The position numbers and the translations under genes were made by a program. Shown here in pieces: positions 7,186-13,320 of a stretch of DNA of 13,320 bases. Numbering within the stretch: the stretch's first letter is position 1; each line of letters begins with the position of its first letter. Origin of the DNA: Myxococcales bacterium (lineage in GTDB: Bacteria; Myxococcota_A; Polyangia; Polyangiales; Polyangiaceae); the NCBI GenBank assembly GCA_013298325.1, contig JAAFHJ010000078.1, forward strand, positions 1 to 13,320, read 5' to 3'. The notes under the pieces were generated by a model. It saw only the letters and a list, made by a program, of their open reading frames with translations, made no database searches and was not told the origin of the DNA.

Positions 7186-8283
7186 ATGATCAAACGCATC
7201 TTTGCCGTCGCCCTCGCCTCTGCCTTCGTCGCTATTCCGTCCGTGTTTTTGGCCGGCTGCCGCTCGGAAGCGTGCAGCGACGGCACGACGACCGGCGGCG
7301 TGGCGCTCATCAATACCGGAACGGCGTCCTGCAAGGAGGGGAATGCCTGCATCGCCGACAAGAGCGGCGCCGTAGAGTGCCGATTGACCTGTGCGAGCCA
7401 GGACGGCGCCGCCGACGGCTGCCCGGTCAATTATTACTGCACAACCGGATCGACGGGCGCCCAGTACTGCCAGAAAACCACGCACCCCATCGAAGAGGGG
7501 CCGGGTACCTGGGGCGCGAGCTGCGTCGCGAAGAAGGGCGTCTCCGGCGAGGACTGCAACACGGCCGCCGGTTTCGGCTGCTACGCGGAAAGTCCAAGTG
7601 CTGCGGGTATTTGCACCCTCTACAACTGCGCGGCCGATAGCGACTGCAAGGGGGGCTTCTTCTGCGCGACGGTCAACAAGAACCCGTCCGCCGACTCGAA
7701 GGCGCGCTCCTTCGGCGAAACCCAAAAGGTCTGTATTCCCCGCGACTACTGCGCCCCTTGTGAGCACGACATCGACTGTCCGACCATCGACGGCGCCTCC
7801 CAGGTTTGTGCGCGCGACGGCGCCGGGAAGCGCTTCTGCACCACCGAGTGCACCGGCGACAAGGGCTGCAAAGACCAGGCGACCTGCCGCCCAAGGGCCG
7901 ACCAAGGCGAGGCCGACAAGGAAGGGAACGTCTGCGTGCCCCGCTTCGGGACCTGCAAAGGCAAGGGGGACCTCTGCGACCCGTGCCGTTCGGACGCCGA
8001 CTGCGCGAGTGGCGCCATCTGCACCGGCGAGGCTTTCGGCAACTACAACACGGAGAAGTTCTGCACGCGGAAGGTCGCCGATTGCGCCGACTGCAAGGGG
8101 CTTGTCGGGAAGATGGACGACCCGTATCTTCGCGGAAATATTGCTGGTTTCGCCTGCCTCTCAAAGCCGGACACGACCTTCGACTTCCCGACCAACCAGT
8201 GCTTTGGCCTCGTCCAGTTTGGGACGAGCGCGGACGCGAACGTGCTCGGCTGCTACACGCCCAAGAAGACGAACGACCGCTGA
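7186..8283 (+). CDS. cysteine-rich lipoprotein with repeated C-x5-C-x5-C modules
   Basis: A 365-residue exported lipoprotein of unknown function. The signal runs from MIKRIF to the lipobox LAGC (Cys25). It contains 37 Cys, so 36 remain besides the lipidated one. The cysteines are modular: C-x5-C-x5-C occurs at 148-154-160, 222-228-234 and 267-273-279, with a longer variant at 192-198-208. Two of these are preceded by CxPC pairs (CAPC at 189, CDPC at 264), and a CADC follows at 300. The stretches 189-218 and 264-293 look like a duplication, each running CxPC, D-x-D-C, Cys, then a K/R-F-C-T. This style of Cys-rich repeat is common in myxobacterial surface lipoproteins; the cysteines could form disulfides or bind metal. 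The ATG is the only usable start nearby and has no Shine-Dalgarno. The gene is divergent from the TlpA pair, which suggests, but does not prove, that those proteins act on it. Confidence 0.9.
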   Translation: MIKRIFAVALASAFVAIPSVFLAGCRSEACSDGTTTGGVALINTGTASCKEGNACIADKSGAVECRLTCASQDGAADGCPVNYYCTTGSTGAQYCQKTTHPIEEGPGTWGASCVAKKGVSGEDCNTAAGFGCYAESPSAAGICTLYNCAADSDCKGGFFCATVNKNPSADSKARSFGETQKVCIPRDYCAPCEHDIDCPTIDGASQVCARDGAGKRFCTTECTGDKGCKDQATCRPRADQGEADKEGNVCVPRFGTCKGKGDLCDPCRSDADCASGAICTGEAFGNYNTEKFCTRKVADCADCKGLVGKMDDPYLRGNIAGFACLSKPDTTFDFPTNQCFGLVQFGTSADANVLGCYTPKKTNDR

Positions 8284-8292
8284 GATCGTGTC

Positions 8293-8307
8293 GGCCGGGA
8301 ACCGGCC
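8293..8307 (+). terminator. possible terminator hairpin after the Cys-rich lipoprotein
   Basis: GGCCGG, loop GAA, CCGGCC forms a perfect six-base-pair stem ten bases after the stop codon. There is no T-rich tail, so it is not a convincing intrinsic terminator. It may be a pause site or an RNA 3'-end stabiliser. Confidence 0.3.
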
Positions 8308-8333
8308 CCGAGCAACGCGGTGTGTTGTCGAGA

Positions 8334-8362
8334 TTGACGCGCCGTGTTGCTCGCTTTAGCGT
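8334..8362 (+). promoter_or_regulatory. predicted amt promoter, adjacent to the start codon
   Basis: TTGACG (8334-8339), a 17-base spacer and TAGCGT (8357-8362). Transcription would start around 8368-8370, at most a few bases before the GTG at 8372, giving a leaderless or nearly leaderless message. There is no clear sigma54 (GG-N10-GC) promoter in the gap, which would have been the classical nitrogen-control arrangement. Confidence 0.45.
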
Positions 8363-8371
8363 CCCCGCTCC

Positions 8372-9580
8372 GTGAATACCGGCGACACCGCATGGCTCCT
8401 GATTTCCGCCGCCCTCGTGCTGTTTATGGTGCCGGGGCTGGCGCTCTTCTACGGCGGGATGGTGCGTCGAAAGAACGTCCTTTCGACGCTCATGCACAGC
8501 TTCGTCGCCGTGCCGATCGTCAGCATCCTCTGGGTCGCCTTCGGCTATTCGCTTGCGTTTGGCCCCTCTCACAAGGGACTGATCGGTGATTTTTCGCTCG
8601 CCGGGCTCGGTTCCCTTGCGGACGGCGCCCAGGGGACGACGCCCTCTTACGCCTTTGTACTGTTCCAGATGATGTTTGCGGCGATCACCCCGGCGCTTGT
8701 CTCGGGGGCCTTCGCAGAACGCATGAAATTTCGGACGTACATCGCGTTCGTCGTGCTCTTTTGTGTGTTTGTGTATCTACCCGTTGCCCACTGGGTATGG
8801 GCGCCCGACGGTTGGATCTTTAAGCTACATGCGCTTGATTTTGCAGGCGGAACGGTCGTTCACATGACCGCCGGAGCTGCCGCGCTCGTAGGGGCGCTGC
8901 TTGTCGGAAAGCGCCTCAAATACCCCCACGAAACCCCGGTACCGCACAATCTCACCATGACGCTGACCGGCACCGGCCTTCTTTGGTTCGGCTGGTTCGG
9001 CTTTAATGCCGGGAGCGCCCTCGCGGCAAACAAGATTGCCGCCCTTGCCGCCCTTGCGACTCATCTAGGAGCCTGCGGCGGGGCGATCGGTTGGGTCGCC
9101 ATTGAGTGGGCCCACCGCGGCAAGCCGACGGCGCTCGGTGTCGCCTCCGGTATCGTCGCCGGTCTCGTGGCGATCACCCCGGCGGCCGGTTTCGTAGCCC
9201 CCTGGGCCGCGATCGTCATCGGGCTGCTCGCCGGGGTCGTCTGCTACGGCGGCGTCCTTCTCAAGCACCGCTTTGGCTACGACGATTCTCTCGACGCTTT
9301 CGGGGTCCACGGCGTCGGCGGTCTCTTCGGGGCGATCGCGACGGGGATCTTCGCCGACACGCGTTTTAATCCCGATGGTGGCGACGGGTTGATCCGCGGT
9401 CAAACGAAGCAGTTTTTCGTACAACTCCTCGCTTGCGCCGTCGTGGGGCTCTACGCAGCCGCCGTAAGTGCCCTGATTTTCTTCGTTCTCAAGAAAACGA
9501 TGGGCCTCCGCGTCGAAGCATCCGAGGAGCGTGAAGGGCTCGACGAGACCCTCCACGGGGAGACCGGTTACGCCGGCTGA
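8372..9580 (+). CDS. amt: ammonium transporter, Amt/MEP/Rh family
   Basis: A 402-residue inner-membrane ammonium channel that brings NH4+/NH3 into the cell for assimilation. Family hallmarks in order: NTGDTAW at the very N-terminus, FYGGMVRRKN (26-35), FQMMFAAITPAL followed by SGAFAERM (98-118), the pore twin histidines His164 (TVVHMTAG) and His313 (FGVHGVGG), HNLTMTLTGTGLLWFGWFGF (192-211), and a cytosolic tail with EREGLDETLHGE (386-397) matching the conserved tail that interacts with GlnK. Eleven membrane helices are expected. There is no cleavable signal: the first residues lead straight into helix 1. The start is fixed. The in-frame stop TAG at 8357-8359 leaves only the GTG at 8372-8374 before helix 1, and no ribosome site precedes it. 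gltB follows 52 bases downstream, probably in the same operon. No PII gene (glnK) is present next to it. Confidence 0.96.
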   Translation: MNTGDTAWLLISAALVLFMVPGLALFYGGMVRRKNVLSTLMHSFVAVPIVSILWVAFGYSLAFGPSHKGLIGDFSLAGLGSLADGAQGTTPSYAFVLFQMMFAAITPALVSGAFAERMKFRTYIAFVVLFCVFVYLPVAHWVWAPDGWIFKLHALDFAGGTVVHMTAGAAALVGALLVGKRLKYPHETPVPHNLTMTLTGTGLLWFGWFGFNAGSALAANKIAALAALATHLGACGGAIGWVAIEWAHRGKPTALGVASGIVAGLVAITPAAGFVAPWAAIVIGLLAGVVCYGGVLLKHRFGYDDSLDAFGVHGVGGLFGAIATGIFADTRFNPDGGDGLIRGQTKQFFVQLLACAVVGLYAAAVSALIFFVLKKTMGLRVEASEEREGLDETLHGETGYAG

Positions 9581-9632
9581 ACTTCGAAATTACTTACGTT
9601 TGAGCCACGCACTTCCTTTGGAGATCGCTGCG

Positions 9633-12600
9633 ATGACCCCCACGAATCGGATGGCCCGGCGCGGCCTCTACCACCCCTCCCAGGAGCACGATGCCTGCGG
9701 GCTCGGCTTCGTGGTCGACATCGCCGGTCGCCGGAGCCACAGCGTCGTCGAGGACGCCCTCACGATCCTGCGGCGGATGGAGCACCGCGGCGCAGTCGGC
9801 GCCGACCCGGAGACCTCCGACGGTGCCGGGATTCTCCTCGCGATGCCTCACAGCTTCCTCGAATACGTGATGGAAAAGCAGGGGGACGAAATCCCGACGG
9901 CTGGCGACTACGGCGTCGCCCAGCTTTTTGTTTCTCGAGATCCTGGTCGACGGGATGCGCAAATGAATATTTTGCGCGAAATCGTCCGCTATCACGGGCA
10001 AAAAATCATCGCCTTTCGGGAAGTCCCCGTGAACCTCGCGGCGATCGGCCCCTCGGGGCGCGCCTCGATGCCGATCGTCCTCCAGCTCTTCGTGGCGCGC
10101 TTCGCCCCGCGCGAGACCTTTGAGCACGTCCTCTACCTTCTTAGAAAACGTGTAGAAAATCGGGTTCGTGCCGCCGGCCTCAGTGACGATTTCTATATCG
10201 CGAGCTTCTCTTCCCAGACGATTGTCTACAAGGGATTGATGCTGCCGTCCCAGCTCGGCGCCTTCTACCCTGATTTGCGACATCGGGATCTTCAGGCCCA
10301 TCTCGCGCTCGTTCATTCCCGATTTTCGACGAATACCAATCCGACGTGGGAGCGCGCGCACCCCTACCGTCGGCTTTGCCACAATGGGGAAATCAACACG
10401 CTTCGCGGCAATCGGAACGCCATGCGTGCCCGCGAAGCGCTCCTCGCAGCGAGCCGTTTTGGCGAGCATCTTCAAGATTTTAAGCCGATTCTCGATGAGG
10501 GAGGGAGCGACTCCTCAAACCTCGACGAACTCGTCGACTTCCTCCTGGCGAGCGGGCGCCCGCTCCCCCACGTGCTCCGGATGCTCGTCCCTGAAGCCTG
10601 GGAGACGAACGCCGAACTCACCCCGGAAATGCGTGCATTCTACCAGTTTCATGCCCACCTCGTCGAGCCCTGGGACGGACCGATGGCGCTCGCCGTGACC
10701 GATGGAGAGGCGGTCGCTGCGACCGTCGACCGAAGCGGTCTTCGCCCTGCAAAATACCTGGTGACGAAGCAGGGGCGGGTCGTGTTCGCCAGCGAGTTTG
10801 GTGTGCTCGATATCGCCCCGGAAGACGTCGCCGAGAAGGGGCAGCTCCGCCCCGGCGAGCTCCTCCTCATCGATACGAAGGCGCGTCGCATCGTGCCCCA
10901 GCGGGAGGTCGACGAGAGCCTCGCGCATGCGCGCCCCTGGGCCGCCTGGCTCCGCGAACATGAGCGTTCCCTCCCGCCAAACGCGCAAGGAGATGGCCCG
11001 GAGTTTTCAGCAAACGCGCTCGTCCGCGAAGCGGGAGACGAGGCGCGGACGGCGACCGCTGCTGTGGAAGCGCTCCTTGGGTGGACTCGCGAAGACGAAA
11101 CGGTCCTCCTCGCGCCGATGGCGAAGACCGGGGAAGAGCCGATCGGTTCGATGGGGAACGACGTCGCACTCGCGATTCTTTCCCCCAATCCTCAGCCACT
11201 CTTTCGCTTCTTCAAACAGCAATTCGCGCAGGTCACCAATCCGCCGCTCGACCCGCTCCGGGAGGCGCTCGTCCTCTCCACGCGCGTCCTTCTTGGGGCC
11301 CAGGGGAACCTCCTCGCCGAAGAAGCCGGCGCCGCCGCGCGCCTCGTGCTGGATGGCCCCTTCCTCTCCGCCGGGGAGCTTGCCGCCCTGGAGCGCGGGC
11401 AGGGCGGTCTCACGGTGCACCGTATTCCCCTTGAATTCTCTGCGGTTCGCAGCGACGGTAGAGGTGGCGATCTCGACGAGGCGCTCAGCGCGGTGACCGA
11501 GGCGGCCGCCGCGGCGGTGACGAAAGGGGCCTCCGTCCTGGTCCTCTCCGACTGCGGGCTCCTCGACCACGTGGCGACGCACGTCGCGATTCCGACGCTC
11601 CTCGCGACCGGCGCCGTCCACCATGCGCTGATTCGACGGGGGCTTCGTGCGAAGGTTTCCCTGATTGTCGAGGCCGGGGACGCGAAGGAAGTTTCCGACT
11701 TTGCGCTCTTGTTCGGTTACGGAGCTTCGGCAATTGTTCCGTGGCTCGCTCAAGCGACGCTCGCCCGCCTCTGCGCGGAGGGGACGATCGGCGTTCCCGT
11801 TGAGAAGGCCCTCGCAAACTACCGAAAAGCCTCTGAAAAAGGGCTGCGCAAGATCCTGTCGAAGATGGGGATCAGCACGCTCGCAAGCTACACGGGGGCG
11901 CAGATCTTCGAGGCGATCGGCCTCGGCCCCGGCGTCATCGCCCGCGCCTTCGAGGGGACGGCCTCCCCGCTCGGTGGCCTCGAAATCCCCGATATTGCCA
12001 ACGATCTCGAACGTCGTCGTCGTGTCTTGGCGTCGTCGCCGCTCGCCGGCGGCGGCATCTACGCGTGGCGTCGCGATGGCGAACCCCACCTCTGGTCGCC
12101 AGAAACGGTGGCAAACCTTCAGAAATCGGTTCGCCTCCCACTTCAACAGGGACCTGAGGAGGCCTACGCAGCGTTTGCCCGCGCCATCGACCACCCGCAG
12201 CGGCCGGTGACGCTTCGTGGCCTCTGGCGCGTTGCGCCCGCGCGGTCGCAGGGGCCGATCCCGCTTGCGAGCGTCGAGCCGGCGGCCGAAATCGTGAAGC
12301 GTTTCTGTACGGGGGCGATGTCCTTCGGAAGCATTTCCCAAGAGGCTCACGAGGCGCTTGCCGTGGCGATGAATCGCATCGGCGGCCGTTCGAACACCGG
12401 TGAAGGTGGGGAAGACCCCCGCCGCTTCGTGCCGCTCGCCAATGGCGACTCCCTCCGCAGCGCGATCAAGCAGATCGCCTCCGGGCGCTTTGGGGTGACA
12501 GCGAGCTACCTCGTCAACGCCGACGAATTGCAGATCAAAGTCGCGCAAGGGGCGAAGCCTGGCGAAGGGGGGCAGCTCCCCGGCCACAAAGTCGACGCGG

Positions 12601-13320
12601 TCATCGCGAAGGTGCGCCACGCCACCGAGGGGGTCGGTCTCGTGTCGCCGCCGCCCCACCACGACATTTACTCCATCGAGGATTTGGCCCAGCTCATTTA
12701 CGATTTGCGGAGCATCAATCCCCGCGCGGTGATCAGCGTCAAGCTCGTCTCCGAAAGCGGCGTGGGGACGATCGCGGCCGGTGTTGCAAAGGCAGGGGCC
12801 GATCAGATCCTCATCGCCGGTCACGACGGGGGCACCGGGGCGAGCCCCCTAAGCTCCATCCAACACGCAGGGACACCCTGGGAACTCGGCCTCGCCGAAA
12901 CGCATGAAGTCCTTCTGCAAAATGAGCTCCGCGAGCGCGTGACCGTCCAGGCCGATGGCCAAATGCGGACCGGACGAGACGTCGTCATCGCCGCCCTTCT
13001 TGGCGCGAATGAGTTTGGCTTCGCGACCGCGCCGCTCGTCGCCCTCGGTTGCGTGATGATGCGAAAGTGCCATCTCAATACCTGCCCCGTCGGGATCGCG
13101 ACGCAGGATCCCGTATTGAGAGCCCGCTTTACTGGGACTCCCGAACAGGTGATTCGCTATCTGTTCTCGGTCGCCGAGCACGTGCGCGAGATCCTCGCGT
13201 CGCTGGGCTACGCCCGCCTTTCCGACATCGTCGGCCGCCGGGACCTCCTTCAGCTCCGGGAAGACAGCTTCGAGGGGCGTGGTCATCTGCTCGATTTTAC
13301 GCCAATTTTTTCCGTCGAGG
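9633..13320 (+). CDS. gltB: glutamate synthase (GOGAT) large subunit, 3'-partial
   Basis: The large subunit of glutamate synthase, cytosolic, converting glutamine plus 2-oxoglutarate to two glutamates with electrons from a small subunit (GltD, not in the window) or ferredoxin. I translated the frame through to the edge: 1229 codons without a stop, against a usual length of about 1500, so only the C-terminal beta-helix region is missing. The ATG at 9633 has GGAG nine bases upstream; an ATG at 9651 is the alternative. A short propeptide (residues 1-21) precedes Cys22 (HDACGLGF), the N-terminal nucleophile of the class II glutaminase. Also present: HNGEINTLRGN in the glutaminase domain, GSMGN and QVTNPPLDP in the central region, GAMSFGS (894-900) and GAKPGEGGQLPG (973 on) in the FMN/synthase domain, and the [3Fe-4S] ligands Cys1140, Cys1146, Cys1151. 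No frameshift or missing key residue was seen. Confidence 0.97.
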   Translation, partial: MTPTNRMARRGLYHPSQEHDACGLGFVVDIAGRRSHSVVEDALTILRRMEHRGAVGADPETSDGAGILLAMPHSFLEYVMEKQGDEIPTAGDYGVAQLFVSRDPGRRDAQMNILREIVRYHGQKIIAFREVPVNLAAIGPSGRASMPIVLQLFVARFAPRETFEHVLYLLRKRVENRVRAAGLSDDFYIASFSSQTIVYKGLMLPSQLGAFYPDLRHRDLQAHLALVHSRFSTNTNPTWERAHPYRRLCHNGEINTLRGNRNAMRAREALLAASRFGEHLQDFKPILDEGGSDSSNLDELVDFLLASGRPLPHVLRMLVPEAWETNAELTPEMRAFYQFHAHLVEPWDGPMALAVTDGEAVAATVDRSGLRPAKYLVTKQGRVVFASEFGVLDIAPEDVAEKGQLRPGELLLIDTKARRIVPQREVDESLAHARPWAAWLREHERSLPPNAQGDGPEFSANALVREAGDEARTATAAVEALLGWTREDETVLLAPMAKTGEEPIGSMGNDVALAILSPNPQPLFRFFKQQFAQVTNPPLDPLREALVLSTRVLLGAQGNLLAEEAGAAARLVLDGPFLSAGELAALERGQGGLTVHRIPLEFSAVRSDGRGGDLDEALSAVTEAAAAAVTKGASVLVLSDCGLLDHVATHVAIPTLLATGAVHHALIRRGLRAKVSLIVEAGDAKEVSDFALLFGYGASAIVPWLAQATLARLCAEGTIGVPVEKALANYRKASEKGLRKILSKMGISTLASYTGAQIFEAIGLGPGVIARAFEGTASPLGGLEIPDIANDLERRRRVLASSPLAGGGIYAWRRDGEPHLWSPETVANLQKSVRLPLQQGPEEAYAAFARAIDHPQRPVTLRGLWRVAPARSQGPIPLASVEPAAEIVKRFCTGAMSFGSISQEAHEALAVAMNRIGGRSNTGEGGEDPRRFVPLANGDSLRSAIKQIASGRFGVTASYLVNADELQIKVAQGAKPGEGGQLPGHKVDAVIAKVRHATEGVGLVSPPPHHDIYSIEDLAQLIYDLRSINPRAVISVKLVSESGVGTIAAGVAKAGADQILIAGHDGGTGASPLSSIQHAGTPWELGLAETHEVLLQNELRERVTVQADGQMRTGRDVVIAALLGANEFGFATAPLVALGCVMMRKCHLNTCPVGIATQDPVLRARFTGTPEQVIRYLFSVAEHVREILASLGYARLSDIVGRRDLLQLREDSFEGRGHLLDFTPIFSVE

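Noticed and set aside
11007..12824. Minus-strand open frame of 605 codons.
   Set aside because: It lies wholly inside gltB, whose conserved GOGAT motifs are in the plus frame; the length is a by-product of third-position GC bias.
1..13320. CRISPR arrays, tRNA/rRNA genes, insertion sequences, phage or attachment sites.
   Set aside because: I saw no regularly spaced direct repeats, no transposase or integrase motifs, and no cloverleaf candidates; coding covers almost all the window.

Overview
The window is GC-rich, densely coded DNA from a Gram-negative bacterium, most likely a myxobacterium (Myxococcota, probably Polyangiales). The evidence is several lipoproteins with lipoboxes, an outer-membrane beta-barrel, a lipobox followed by a long Asp/Gly/Ser/Thr-rich linker, a lipoprotein built from Cys-rich modules of the CxxxDxDC type, frequent GTG starts and third-position GC bias. 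The phylum is inferred from gene style, because no marker gene is present. There are no tRNA or rRNA genes, mobile elements or CRISPR arrays. No gap between genes exceeds 200 bases. The two largest gaps are 5617-5813 (a terminator and a promoter) and 7028-7185 (a divergent promoter region).

Layout. At the left edge a plus-strand di-heme MauG/cytochrome c peroxidase gene is cut by the window start. It runs convergently into a minus-strand block and overlaps it by three bases at the stop codons. In transcription order, right to left, the minus-strand block is: TlpA-like lipoprotein (CGPC), TlpA-like lipoprotein (CDPC), a rho-independent terminator, a 650-residue outer-membrane beta-barrel with a Tat-like signal, a glycine-rich lipoprotein, and a kynureninase-like PLP enzyme. 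GTGA stop/start overlaps couple the two TlpA genes, and also couple the Gly-rich lipoprotein to the PLP enzyme. Divergent from the TlpA pair is a 365-residue lipoprotein with 36 cysteines besides the lipobox Cys.

The right third is a nitrogen-assimilation unit: the ammonium transporter Amt and, 52 bases later, gltB, the large subunit of glutamate synthase. gltB is intact as far as the window edge but lacks its C-terminal part there. Amt imports ammonium, glutamine synthetase (not in the window) fixes it, and GltB converts glutamine plus 2-oxoglutarate into two glutamates.

The most interesting part is 3664-8283. Two membrane-anchored thioredoxin-fold proteins lie between, and share promoter regions with, two exported Cys-containing proteins: a beta-barrel with six cysteines and a lipoprotein with repeated C-x5-C-x5-C modules. 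I infer a dedicated envelope disulfide or metal-handling module. This is a hypothesis from gene context only. Two plus-strand genes (the Cys-rich lipoprotein and amt) lack a Shine-Dalgarno sequence and have possible promoter elements almost touching the start codon, which suggests leaderless or near-leaderless mRNAs.
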